From NCBI GenBank assembly GCA_002067205.1, contig MVQL01000142.1, positions 1 to 32,391 of the forward strand: 32,391 nucleotides of DNA, in the 5' to 3' direction. Shown here one piece after another: positions 1-7,838 of the stretch. Numbering within the stretch: position 1 is the stretch's first letter; the number at the start of each line of letters is the position of its first letter. Source of the stretch: Pelotomaculum sp. PtaB.Bin104. GTDB lineage: Bacteria; Bacillota; Desulfotomaculia; Desulfotomaculales; Pelotomaculaceae. The notes under the pieces are model-generated. The model worked only from the letters and a program-made list of their open reading frames with translations. It ran no database searches and was not told the DNA's origin. The position numbers and the translations under genes were made by a program.

Positions 1-822
1 AACGCAAACGTCATGTCCGGCTACCCGGACGGCACCTTCCGGCCGCTGGATACTCTAACCCGGGCTGAAATGGCGGTAATTCTAAGCAAGTTGGTGGATC
101 GGGGGTGGGCGAAAATCCCTGCCGGGCGCCGCCTTTCAGGGTGGATTGCCGGTGCTGAGGACAATAAGGGGCACCGGGAAATAGCGCTCACTTCGCTGTC
201 CGGCGTGCAAAAGCTCCAGGTGGCTGATAATGTTCAATGCTTCCAGTCGGGGGAGGAAAAATCTCTGAAACAAGCGGTTAATTTTCGCTGCGAGGTTATT
301 TTGGACGGAAGCCGGCAGGTAAGCTGGGTTAATCTGTTGGAGCAAAAAAATGACGCTGTGAAAAAGGATATAATCAGGGGATCGGTTAAAATGGTGGCGT
401 TAGGTGAGGACAACTTGATAGTGATTTGCGATATGAACGTTGAAGATTTGATTTTACCCCTGGCTTGGGATGCGGTTTTAGACGGGAAGAAGGCGTCAAA
501 GGGGTTTAGTTCGCTTAAGCAGGGCAACTTTGTCGATGTGTTGGTGTCCCAGGGGCAGGTCAGAAAGGTAACCCCTCTGGATGTGAAGACAACTTCCGGT
601 AAAGTGGAAAGGATTGAGAACGGGCGCGTTTATTTTGAAGGAAGCTCTTCAGGAAATAAGCCTGCCTGGTTTAATCATTATGATTACGCGCGGATAGTGG
701 ATAAGGACGGTAATCGGCAGGATGAAGTACCGGAAGGCAGTAAGGTGAAAGTTACTTATTTGGATCCCTATCCTGCTGAAATTGACGATGAGATAGCTAT
801 TGAGATAAAATTTACGAATTAG
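1..822 (+). CDS. SLH-domain surface protein, C-terminal part
   Basis: The reading frame is open from the first base (N-A-N-V before the first Met at 13), so this is the 3' part of a longer gene. The first ~35 residues are the end of an S-layer homology domain: the G-Y-P-D-G-T-F-R-P core followed by L-T-R-A-E-M-A-V-I-L is diagnostic. SLH domains bind pyruvylated secondary cell-wall polymer, so the product is probably non-covalently anchored outside the cell. The following ~235 residues look like beta-rich extracellular modules that I do not recognise by family. It ends with TAG at 820-822 and converges on the anti-sigma gene on the other strand. Upstream SLH copies, if present, lie outside the window. 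Confidence 0.85.
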   Translation, partial: NANVMSGYPDGTFRPLDTLTRAEMAVILSKLVDRGWAKIPAGRRLSGWIAGAEDNKGHREIALTSLSGVQKLQVADNVQCFQSGEEKSLKQAVNFRCEVILDGSRQVSWVNLLEQKNDAVKKDIIRGSVKMVALGEDNLIVICDMNVEDLILPLAWDAVLDGKKASKGFSSLKQGNFVDVLVSQGQVRKVTPLDVKTTSGKVERIENGRVYFEGSSSGNKPAWFNHYDYARIVDKDGNRQDEVPEGSKVKVTYLDPYPAEIDDEIAIEIKFTN

Positions 823-856
823 TCTCATATTGAATTTATAACCACATCAAATAATT

Positions 857-886
857 AAAAGGGTGGTTGCCGATAAACCACCCCTT
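857..886 (-). terminator. Intrinsic terminator for the sigma/anti-sigma operon
   Basis: An 8-bp perfect stem (GGGTGGTT at 861-868, AACCACCC at 876-883) has a 7-nt loop. Read on the minus strand the stem is followed by TTTTAATTATTT, a fair U-tract, so it most likely ends the minus-strand operon. The plus-strand side (CTTATCACC) is not U-rich, but the hairpin could also slow transcription from the SLH gene. Confidence 0.65.
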
Positions 887-930
887 ATCACCAATTTGCT
901 TTAAAGCCGGTTTAATCCAGTCTTCTCATC

Positions 931-1998
931 CTACCTGCTCTCCAGCCATAACATGATTACCCTCTTGCCTGCCTCCGCCTCCCATGAGTCCAGCTGCCGC
1001 TTGTAAGACGCCGCTTGGGTTTCCATCTGCTGACGCATAGCGGCGTCACTGGCCGAACTCAGCCGTGACTGAATGTCGCTGTACTGGACCATAGCCTCGT
1101 TATATAGGCCGGTAACGTCGCGGCTCTCGTCCTGCCTGTCGTTCAGCGTCCCCAGGTTGGTCAGTTCCGCGATCAAAGCGGGTGCCCGGTTAGGCTCTAT
1201 AGTTATACGTATGACCGTTATCTTTTTTCCGCCGCCCTGCTCGGGAAACACCTGGGTCGCCGCGCCGGCGCCGGCCGCCAGGGCCACAGCTTTAGCCCTG
1301 GCCCCCGTCAGATCGTCGACAGCTACCTTCAAGACGGTGCTGGTTATTTTCATGTTGCTGCTCAGAGCCTGCGGCCTGCCAGTATATGTATTCGTTGAAG
1401 CAATTTCTGTAGCGCCGCCATAGCTGCCGCCTGCCCTTTCAGTGGCCATGCTTTCGCCGCCCTGCGTTGCTGTTGAGCCGGTACTATCGCCGGCCCCGCT
1501 GGCGGCAACCGCCTCACTGTCTGTGGCAGTTATCTCAACTGACGCCCCGGGAGCATTTTTACTGCCTGCAAGTGGATTATTTATGCCGGTATCTCTTTCC
1601 CCGGTACCTGCGTCTGTTTTCACCTGAGACTCAAAACTGATTACTTTCCCGTCTCCGGGTACATTCAAACTTGCGGTGATCCCGGCCGCGCTTCCGGCCA
1701 CTATCAGCAACGCGGCTGCCGCCGCCATTGCTTTGCGCCACTTCACCGGCAACCATGCTAAAGTAACGCCGCTTTCCGACCGCAGCCTGTTCATCACCAG
1801 GCCACACAGTTCAGGCGGCGCCTGCATTTCGTCCCGGCCGACTTCCCGCAGCGCCCCGGCAATCATCTCCTGCAGCGTTGCTTCCCGGCTACACGCCTCG
1901 CATCCTGCCAGGTGGGCGGCCAGCACACATTCTTCCTCACTTGATATTGCCCCGTCGAGGCGGAGCGTTATTAAAAGCTGGGCTTTGCGGCAGTCCAC
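931..1998 (-). CDS. Zinc-finger anti-sigma factor with DUF4349-like sensor domain
   Basis: This is a single-pass membrane anti-sigma factor encoded just downstream of an ECF sigma gene. Residues 1-40 form a ZAS-type zinc finger with the H-x3-C-x2-C signature (H29, C33, C36) plus Cys3. Residues ~90-111 are a strongly hydrophobic Ala/Leu/Ile membrane helix after a basic W-R-K. Residues ~112-215 are a low-complexity Ala/Ser/Thr/Gly linker. The C-terminal ~140 residues resemble DUF4349: a beta-alpha-beta module, then 'D-V-T-x-x-Y' and a coiled coil, expected outside the membrane. The start is GTG at 1998 with AAGG about 9 nt upstream; the gap to the sigma gene is 33 bp. Expected role: hold the sigma factor inactive at the membrane and release it on an envelope signal. 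Family assignment of the zinc finger is firm; the sensor domain is likely. Confidence 0.85.
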   Translation of the reverse strand: MDCRKAQLLITLRLDGAISSEEECVLAAHLAGCEACSREATLQEMIAGALREVGRDEMQAPPELCGLVMNRLRSESGVTLAWLPVKWRKAMAAAAALLIVAGSAAGITASLNVPGDGKVISFESQVKTDAGTGERDTGINNPLAGSKNAPGASVEITATDSEAVAASGAGDSTGSTATQGGESMATERAGGSYGGATEIASTNTYTGRPQALSSNMKITSTVLKVAVDDLTGARAKAVALAAGAGAATQVFPEQGGGKKITVIRITIEPNRAPALIAELTNLGTLNDRQDESRDVTGLYNEAMVQYSDIQSRLSSASDAAMRQQMETQAASYKRQLDSWEAEAGKRVIMLWLESR

Positions 1999-2031
1999 TT
2001 GCCGTCACCTTCTCCCCTTGCCCGCGAGCAG

Positions 2032-2616
2032 TTACTCCCCGTTCTCCCAGGCCAGTTCCGTCATCCTGCGCTTCATTGCTTCGCGCGCCCTGCTGAGCCG
2101 GGATTTTACCGTCCCCAGCGAGCAGTCCAGCAGGCGCGAAATTTCTTCGTAATTATAGCCCTCAATTTCCCTCAGCACCAGCACCACCCTATGTTCCTCC
2201 GACAGACTTTTCAACGCGACCCGCACAAGGCTGCGAAACTCCTTTTCCTCCAGCGCCTGGAGCGGGTCGCCGTCCTCAGCCGCCACCTCGCGCTGCAGTT
2301 CGCCGCCGTCGTCGCTCCGGTACGGTTCGTCCAGGGAAATCATGGCCTGGCCGTTTTTTTTGCGCTTGCTGTTTAACCACACATTAACGGTGATGCGGTG
2401 CAGCCAGGTGCCGAAATCGGCCTCATTGCGAAAGCTGCCTATAGCCCGGTACGCCTTGATAAAAGCCTCCTGAGCCAGGTCCTGGGCGTCGTCGCAGTTG
2501 CCCGCAAGGTGGTTGGATAGGGCGTATACCTTATTTTGGTACAGGCGCAACAGTTCTTCAAAGGCAGAAAGATCGTTGTTTTGCGCCTTTTTTACCAGCA
2601 GACTGGTATTATCCAC
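2032..2616 (-). CDS. ECF-type RNA polymerase sigma factor
   Basis: This is a ~194-aa group IV sigma factor of the RpoE/SigW kind. Region 2 is visible at about residues 20-85 (D-D-A-Q-D-L-A-Q-E-A-F-I-K-A-Y, then F-G-T-W-L-H-R-I). Region 4 is near the C-terminus (L-S-E-E-H-R-x-V, Y-N-Y-E-E-I-S, then the helix-turn-helix L-G-T-V-K-S-R-L-S-R-A-R). I chose GTG at 2616: AGGAG lies 9 nt upstream, whereas the in-frame TTG at 2625 abuts the same AGGAG and would have no spacing. It is co-transcribed with the anti-sigma gene. Its promoter at 2660-2689 shares its sequence with the promoter upstream of the divergent exoprotein gene, so autoregulation is likely. Confidence 0.93.
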   Translation of the reverse strand: MDNTSLLVKKAQNNDLSAFEELLRLYQNKVYALSNHLAGNCDDAQDLAQEAFIKAYRAIGSFRNEADFGTWLHRITVNVWLNSKRKKNGQAMISLDEPYRSDDGGELQREVAAEDGDPLQALEEKEFRSLVRVALKSLSEEHRVVLVLREIEGYNYEEISRLLDCSLGTVKSRLSRAREAMKRRMTELAWENGE

Positions 2617-2659
2617 GGGAAGCAACTCCTAATAACAGTGAAAACCTCCCGTTTTATCT

Positions 2660-2689
2660 GTTAGACACAGGCAGGCCGGCAAAAGTTCC
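2660..2689 (-). promoter_or_regulatory. ECF promoter of the sigma/anti-sigma operon
   Basis: On the minus strand GGAACTT (2689-2683) and GTCTAAC (2666-2660) are separated by exactly 16 nt. This is the architecture of RpoE-type ECF promoters, and both hexamer regions and the spacing are identical to the element at 2968-2997. The predicted transcript start is ~45 nt before the GTG start of the sigma gene. Confidence 0.75.
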
Positions 2690-2967
2690 GGCCCCGGGAG
2701 GCCCCGTATGACTTTTTTTAAAAAAATATCACTTTACCTGCCGGATGTGGCGTGAGGGGGCGCAGCCTTTCCGCGACACCACCTCTATAGTATCACAGGC
2801 CGCTCTCAAGGTGCAATCCTGGTTGCGGCTTTCTTCATGTCGCAGCCCCTGATTACCTGAAAATTGCAAAGCCAATGCAAGTAATCGCACTTTCTAATAA
2901 TAGCAATTAATTGACCGGCGAATGACTTGGTTTATTATAAAGAAAAACAAAAAATTTTGTGAGCGGT

Positions 2968-2997
2968 GGAACTTTTGGCGCTGATTGGCTGTCTAAC
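2968..2997 (+). promoter_or_regulatory. ECF promoter facing the 728-aa exoprotein gene
   Basis: GGAACTT (2968-2974), a 16-nt spacer and GTCTAAC (2991-2997) repeat the promoter found in front of the divergent sigma gene. The first spacer bases (TTG, then CG two bases on) are also shared. It should be read by the neighbouring ECF sigma factor and gives a leader of about 255 nt before the TTG start at 3261. Confidence 0.75.
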
Positions 2998-3002
2998 TAA
3001 TC

Positions 3003-3248
3003 AGGTAGAAATGGAGGAAAAGGCAGTCTGCCGGGCAGGAAGTTGCCTGTCCATGTAGAATATGTCTTTTAACTCATTAACCTGCCGGTTTTTGAGGACG
3101 ACTACCAGAGAAGCAGCAGGGGTTGTGTTATATTTGTAGCAAAATATCCTAAATACAGTATTTTCAAAGGGGGGATGCGGAGAATTAGCCCGGCGGCCCG
3201 CGGGCGGCTTCCGGGGATTGTCAACAAAAGCCCGAGAGAAAAATTTTA
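3003..3248 (+). other. Long 5' leader of the exoprotein mRNA
   Basis: The stretch 2690-3260 has no convincing gene. The part downstream of the ECF promoter would be transcribed as a ~255-nt leader. It contains a hairpin GGGCAGG/CCTGTCC near 3034-3053 and a GC-rich, self-complementary block near 3188-3217 (around GCCCGCGGGC). I do not recognise a known riboswitch class. 2690-2967 holds a C-rich block and an A/T-rich run; nothing more is visible there. Confidence 0.35.
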
Positions 3249-3260
3249 GGAGGGAAATAA

Positions 3261-5447
3261 TTGAAAACCAAGAGGAAAGTCCTTCATATTTTAGTTACTC
3301 TGTCTTTCCTGTTGACCTTGCTGGTACCCATGATCGGACCGGCCGGCGCGGCAACGGTAAACTACACGACAGTAACGCAGGTAACCCCGTTTGATCCCAG
3401 CGCCGACGACGCTGATAATCTTCTCGGAGCTACGGTGGAGGTAAATATTAACCCGTACACCTCCGGCGGCACAGCTCTATTGGAAGTGGTGGACAGCAGC
3501 GGCAGGTCACTGCCTATCGTGTCCGTCAACGGTGTTGCTGTTAATGCGAAGATTTATTCGTATACCTTCGTCCCAGATGGTACTGGTACTACTGATAGAT
3601 CAGCATGGCAGGATTTAGTGATAAGATTTGACGGAAGCGACGCCAATGCCGGCGAAGTATCCGCCAAGTTTTCGAAGTGCACGGGCCAGCTTACATCAGG
3701 CACCGTAGCGATTCGCATCGCTAAGGCCGGCTCATTAGACGTCACGGTTCCCACCGTGGTTTCCCTTAGCGACGCCGGATGCAACGCAACGGACGACAAC
3801 GCGGTTACAATCCGCGTAAACGAAACTGTGGCCGGCGGCTTTGAAGCTGGCGCGAATTCCGTTAAGTTCAAGCTGCCCAACGGCTTTAAGTGGAAGAACG
3901 ACGTGACTTTCGAAGGCCTAAACAAGACTCCTTCAAATGATTTTACTTACCAGCTTTTGGATAGCGACAGAACCCTTTCGGTTACCAATAATGGCGGGTG
4001 GAGCGGCACCCTTCTGCTTGAAATAAAAGCCGGTGTTACTGTGGAAAGCACAGTGGCCAAGTACGGCGACGTCACTGTTAAGATCAGCGGCGAAAGCACC
4101 ATTAACCAAAATGAAGCCGTGGTTGCCCACTACGGCGACTACGAGGCAACAGTATCGTCGGTAACTACTGAAACAGTCATGTCAGGTCAGAAAGAGCAGG
4201 ACATCGGCAAGTTCGCCATCGAAGAAGCCTTAGCAGGCACTCTTGTTGATAACCGCACAATCATCCTGACCCTGCCGGAGCAGGCGAAGTGGGACGGCGA
4301 TCTTCCCGTGCTCTCTACCGGTGATTCCGATAACATAGGCAACTTCGCTATTGAAGATTTTGATTACGTCGGCAGTGACTATCGTACTATTAAAGCCACG
4401 GTAACAACAAAGTCCACCGGCGACGAACCCACCAAGATCGTGTTCAAGAACGGCCAGATCACTGTACGGGCCGACTACACCGGCGACATTGAGCTGACTG
4501 TCAGCGGTTCCGCGGGAGCCGAGGGCAAAGTTAAAGTGGCTGAGGCCAAAGCGCCTGTAACCGCGACTGCCGCAAGCAAGCCGGAAGTCATTATCGGTAT
4601 GGGTTCCCAGGCTGCCGGCGACATCACCATTACTGAAACTGAGGCTGAAGCCCTGCAGGCAACATACAACTTAACGAGCCTTGTATGGAATAGTGAAACC
4701 AGTTCATATGATGAAGTAAAAACGACACCTGACGCTTACCTGGTGCTCGAAGCGCCTACCGGCGTAAGGTTTGCCGATGAGCCGACCTTTACCGTGACCG
4801 GCGATCTTGATCTTGGAACTCCCCTGTGCGAAAGCGACTCGCAGTATGTCACAGTAAGAGTCGAGGGTACGAGCTCCGCGCCGGCTTCGGTTAAAATCTC
4901 CGACATCAAACTTATCGTAGACCGTACGGTCCCGGAAGGCGATATCCAGTTGAAAGTCGGCGGAACCTCGCTGGTTGAAAACAACGTCTCGGGATTATTC
5001 GAGAACGTCAACTGGGTCACCAAGGTAGCGGTTGCCAAGGTCGTCACCCCCGCTCCGGAACAAACCAAGGTAAAAACGGTCTTCAAGATCGGCGAATCCA
5101 AGTACACTGTGAACGGCGTTGAGAAGACCATGGATGTTGCCCCGTACATCCAGAACGACCGCACCTACCTGCCGATCAGGTTTGCGGCTTACGCTGCCGG
5201 TGTTACCGACAGCAACATCATCTGGAACGGCGAGGAGCAGAGTGTGCTCCTGATCAAGGGCGACCGCGTGGTTAAGCTGACTGTAGGAAGCACCACAATG
5301 TTGATTAACGGCGTTCCCTTCCTGATGGACGTGGCTCCGGAGAATGTGGATCCCGGCCGGGTTATGCTCCCGGTTCGCTGGGTGGCCCAGGCTCTCGGCT
5401 GCGATGTCCAGTGGGATGATGCAACACAGAGTGTAACAATTAACTAA
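3261..5447 (+). CDS. Secreted stalk-domain (copper amine oxidase N-terminal-like) protein
   Basis: This is a 728-aa exported protein. Residues 1-31 form a signal peptide (basic K-T-K-R-K, hydrophobic core, cleavage after G-A-A or nearby). The middle ~550 residues are beta-rich and contain three spaced copies of a similar strand pattern: L-P-N-G-F-K-W near residue 200, L-P-E-Q-A-K-W near 334 and A-P-T-G-V-R-F near 493. This suggests repeated Ig-like or adhesin-like modules. The last ~125 residues carry the stalk domain named after copper amine oxidase N-termini: D-R-T-Y-L-P-I-R-F followed by V-M-L-P-V-R-W-V-A-Q-A-L-G and W-D-D-A-T-Q-S-V-T-I. No catalytic amine oxidase domain is present. The start is TTG with AGGAGGG 5 nt upstream. 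The gene has its own ECF promoter and a strong terminator, so it is monocistronic. Function beyond an envelope role is unknown. Confidence 0.85.
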   Translation: MKTKRKVLHILVTLSFLLTLLVPMIGPAGAATVNYTTVTQVTPFDPSADDADNLLGATVEVNINPYTSGGTALLEVVDSSGRSLPIVSVNGVAVNAKIYSYTFVPDGTGTTDRSAWQDLVIRFDGSDANAGEVSAKFSKCTGQLTSGTVAIRIAKAGSLDVTVPTVVSLSDAGCNATDDNAVTIRVNETVAGGFEAGANSVKFKLPNGFKWKNDVTFEGLNKTPSNDFTYQLLDSDRTLSVTNNGGWSGTLLLEIKAGVTVESTVAKYGDVTVKISGESTINQNEAVVAHYGDYEATVSSVTTETVMSGQKEQDIGKFAIEEALAGTLVDNRTIILTLPEQAKWDGDLPVLSTGDSDNIGNFAIEDFDYVGSDYRTIKATVTTKSTGDEPTKIVFKNGQITVRADYTGDIELTVSGSAGAEGKVKVAEAKAPVTATAASKPEVIIGMGSQAAGDITITETEAEALQATYNLTSLVWNSETSSYDEVKTTPDAYLVLEAPTGVRFADEPTFTVTGDLDLGTPLCESDSQYVTVRVEGTSSAPASVKISDIKLIVDRTVPEGDIQLKVGGTSLVENNVSGLFENVNWVTKVAVAKVVTPAPEQTKVKTVFKIGESKYTVNGVEKTMDVAPYIQNDRTYLPIRFAAYAAGVTDSNIIWNGEEQSVLLIKGDRVVKLTVGSTTMLINGVPFLMDVAPENVDPGRVMLPVRWVAQALGCDVQWDDATQSVTIN

Positions 5448-5458
5448 ACTGTCAGTTA

Positions 5459-5495
5459 AAAAAAAACCGGGTTCTTTCGGGAACCCGGTTTTTTG
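5459..5495 (+). terminator. Strong intrinsic terminator
   Basis: A 10-bp perfect stem (AACCGGGTTC 5465-5474, GAACCCGGTT 5481-5490) with a 6-nt loop is flanked by an A-run and a T-run, so it can work on either strand. It directly follows the exoprotein stop codon. Confidence 0.93.
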
Positions 5496-5604
5496 TCGTA
5501 TTTTAGCAAGTATCGGCCGCTTATAATAAAGGAGATTTGCTTTAAATATAGAAAATATAACTAATAATATTATTAATTGTTATTAAAGGAGGTAAAGCTA
5601 AAAG

Positions 5605-6474
5605 ATGAGGAAAGTTGGGACCGTCGCTGTTTCATTTGTATTGGCGCTCGCTTTAATTTTTGCATGCGCGGGTTTGGCCGCAGCCGCAGTCACAGTCAAG
5701 GTAAACGGGCAGCAAATTTATTTCGACCAGCCGCCGCAGGTAATCGACGGGAGGACGCTGGTCCCGGTAAGGGCCATCTTTGAAGCCCTCGGGGCGAGTG
5801 TCACCTGGCAGGAGGAAACCAGTACGGTTATCGCATCAAAGAGCGGTACGACCGTCACTTTGCAGGTAGACAACAAGCAGGCGTTAAAAAACACAGAAAA
5901 AATATTCTTGGATGTGCCTCCAATAATTGTCGGAAACAGGGTGCTGGTACCGCTGCGGTTTGTGGGCGAAGCCTTCGGCGCTAATGTGTCCTGGGATGGC
6001 GAACACGAAACCGTCCGTATTTCCAACAAGGCGGATAATCCGCCCTCCGGCTCGCCGGCAGCGCAGGGAAATTACGATCCGGAGACAGGATTAACTCTGA
6101 AGACGAGGCTCAACAATAAGACCGATTTGGAGGTTATTCTGGAACCGGGCGCTTTGGTCAATGCCGCGCCGGTGGCGTTGTACACCACTACCGCCATGTC
6201 GTTCAGGCTGATTACGGGAGCCGACGTGGTTACTCAAAGCCTTCCGGGTAAAACCGGCTATGAAGGGGCCCGGATTAAAGTAATTTATACCCAAAAAGTG
6301 CCTTTTATGCTAAAGCGCCCGATTGTTTTAGGAAATAACGAAATGATCAACAACCGCTGCTGGATAGGCGAGGATGTTATCCGGACAGCCGCTCAGGTGC
6401 TGGAGCGCGACACGGACCTCAATGTTATCGAGGCCAACGCGGAGCAATGGTCAAGAACGGAAGTGCTATATTAA
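5605..6474 (+). CDS. Secreted stalk-domain protein
   Basis: This is a 289-aa exported protein. Residues 1-28 form a signal peptide ending in A-A-A-A. Residues ~30-140 are a complete copper amine oxidase N-terminal-like stalk domain with both diagnostic halves: D-G-R-T-L-V-P-V-R-A-I-F-E-A-L-G-A with W-Q-E-E, and G-N-R-V-L-V-P-L-R-F-V-G-E-A-F-G-A with W-D-G. A Pro/Ser/Gly linker follows, then a ~125-residue C-terminal domain I do not recognise. The ATG at 5605 has AAAGGAGG about 12 nt upstream, which is slightly far but is the only good site. In Clostridia this domain decorates many surface proteins with different partners; it does not imply copper binding. It lies 130 bp after a terminator, so it is transcribed separately from the 728-aa protein. 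Confidence 0.85.
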   Translation: MRKVGTVAVSFVLALALIFACAGLAAAAVTVKVNGQQIYFDQPPQVIDGRTLVPVRAIFEALGASVTWQEETSTVIASKSGTTVTLQVDNKQALKNTEKIFLDVPPIIVGNRVLVPLRFVGEAFGANVSWDGEHETVRISNKADNPPSGSPAAQGNYDPETGLTLKTRLNNKTDLEVILEPGALVNAAPVALYTTTAMSFRLITGADVVTQSLPGKTGYEGARIKVIYTQKVPFMLKRPIVLGNNEMINNRCWIGEDVIRTAAQVLERDTDLNVIEANAEQWSRTEVLY

Positions 6475-6519
6475 TTTAGCATTAGATCTAATTAGTTTTT
6501 TAAATAACCAACTTTATAC

Positions 6520-6548
6520 TTGACTGTTGAAAAAAGTCGGGATATTAT
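6520..6548 (+). promoter_or_regulatory. Sigma-A promoter of the TolC-like gene
   Basis: TTGACT (6520-6525), a 17-nt spacer and TATTAT (6543-6548) form a near-consensus promoter about 50 nt before the chosen GTG start. Confidence 0.75.
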
Positions 6549-6596
6549 TTAAGTAAGTATATTGTTAATTTGATTAAATATTTGAAAGGGTTGGTT

Positions 6597-7691
6597 GTGG
6601 TGCGCAGGTTCCTTACAATTCTTACAATTAGTCTAACGCTTACTTTGGGCTTTGCCGGAATCCAGGCATGGGCGGCAAAGGAACCGGCGTCGCCGGAATT
6701 TACCTTGGAGCAGGCGGTTGAAAAGGCAAAAGCAAATAGTCAAACGCTTAAGTCCATGAAATACGACATTAATCGCAGTTATGAGGTACGCCAGTATGTC
6801 GGCGACAAGGTGACCTTTACACCGTTGGAAGCATCAGATTCAGAGGCCGATGCCACGTTTAAAAGCTTGATGTCGGCTGACTTGAACTGGCGTATGGCTA
6901 AACGCAGTTATGACGCTCAGGAAGATACCTTGGTTATGCAGACGTACAAAATTTATTACGGTTTGCTGCAGGCGATTGAAGATGTAAAGGTGGCGGAGAG
7001 CCAGCTTAAGAACGCCGAATGGAAGCACAGGGTCGCGGCGGCTAACTACCGGGTAGGCCTGCTTAACAAGATGGGCATGCTGGAGGCCGACGCTGCCCTG
7101 GCAGAGGCTAAGGCAAACCTGGAGGCGGCCAATAAAGCGCTGGAAGACGCCTACCAGAAGTTTAACCAGTTAGTAGGTCTGTGGCCGGAGGACAGGCCCG
7201 TATTAGTGGATAAGCCAAGCTTTAACGAGGTGAAGATAGACAACCTGGACTACGAGGTAGCCAAAGCCAAGGCGGATTGCCCTTCCATCTGGCTTGCCCG
7301 GCAAAAAATCGACCTGGCCAAAATAAACCTGGACCTGTATAGTTTTAATAATGCTTCAGAACCATATGTAGCCAAAAAAATTGACGTGGACAAAACCGAA
7401 ATCGCGGTTGAGGACGCCGACGAACAAATGGATAAGCTTGTCCGTACACTTTACTACACCATAAAACAGTCGGAGGAGCAATACGCTAACGCCATGGACA
7501 GCGTTAAAACCGCGGAAGAGTCGCTCAGAGTAATAAAGGTTAAGTACGATGTCGGTATGGCCACTTTAGCGGAGGTGCGTGCCGCCGAGGCTGCGCTGGT
7601 CAAGGCCGAGAATTCGGTTTTCGACCTTGCCTGCCAGCATGAAATTCAAGCGTATGCTTTTCAAAAACCGTGGGCGTACGCCGCTTCCTAA
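6597..7691 (+). CDS. TolC-like (OEP family) coiled-coil secretion/efflux protein
   Basis: This product resembles outer membrane efflux proteins (TolC/OEP). The mature protein opens with F-T-L-E-Q-A-V-E-K-A-K-A-N-S and shows two long helical repeats, each with long Ala/Glu/Lys-rich heptad segments ending in G-L-L-x-x-M-x-M-L-E-A-D-A-A-L-A-E-A-K-like and V-G-M-A-T-L-A-E-V-R-A-A-E-A-A-L-like turns, typical of the TolC helical barrel. GTG at 6597 has AAAGGG 6 nt upstream and gives a signal peptide (V-V-R-R-F-L-T-I-L, ending A-W-A-A); the upstream TTG at 6570 lacks a site. At ~365 aa it is shorter than typical TolC, and the segments where beta-hairpins should sit are only ~23 and ~12 residues. Probable partner: the membrane-fusion and RND genes at 11643-17336. 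In a monoderm host a classical outer-membrane pore would make no sense. Confidence 0.75.
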   Translation: MVRRFLTILTISLTLTLGFAGIQAWAAKEPASPEFTLEQAVEKAKANSQTLKSMKYDINRSYEVRQYVGDKVTFTPLEASDSEADATFKSLMSADLNWRMAKRSYDAQEDTLVMQTYKIYYGLLQAIEDVKVAESQLKNAEWKHRVAAANYRVGLLNKMGMLEADAALAEAKANLEAANKALEDAYQKFNQLVGLWPEDRPVLVDKPSFNEVKIDNLDYEVAKAKADCPSIWLARQKIDLAKINLDLYSFNNASEPYVAKKIDVDKTEIAVEDADEQMDKLVRTLYYTIKQSEEQYANAMDSVKTAEESLRVIKVKYDVGMATLAEVRAAEAALVKAENSVFDLACQHEIQAYAFQKPWAYAAS

Positions 7692-7715
7692 ATAAAAAAG
7701 TAAAGATAAATCTAT

Positions 7716-7796
7716 CGGCTCCCGCTTTTAAGCCCGTTAGGGGCTAAGCGGCGGGCATTTCACCGCGCTCCTGCCGGAGCCGGTTTTTGTTTTTTA
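7716..7796 (+). terminator. Branched intrinsic terminator
   Basis: CGGCTCC (7716-7722) pairs with GGAGCCG (7776-7782), followed by GTTTTTGTTTTTT. Nested inside are CCGCTT/AAGCGG (7722-7727, 7746-7751) and AGCCC/GGGCT (7731-7735, 7741-7745). It lies 24 nt after the TolC-like stop codon. I considered a riboswitch but recognise no aptamer. Confidence 0.75.
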
Positions 7797-7838
7797 TGCG
7801 GCAAAGAAAGACACCGCTTTCTCTATGGAAAGCAGGAA

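Noticed and set aside
1676..2152. 158-codon plus-strand frame across the anti-sigma and sigma genes
   Set aside because: It is a shadow of two well-supported minus-strand genes; its composition (Ser/Arg/Ala/Pro) is typical of antisense frames.
6481..6492. 12-bp palindrome ATTAGATCTAAT after the second stalk-protein gene
   Set aside because: It has no loop and, although T-rich sequence follows, a perfect zero-loop palindrome makes a poor terminator; too short to call an operator.
7716..7796. Branched hairpin after the TolC-like gene as a riboswitch for the next gene
   Set aside because: No known aptamer core is recognised and it directly follows a stop codon with a strong T-run, so a terminator explains it.
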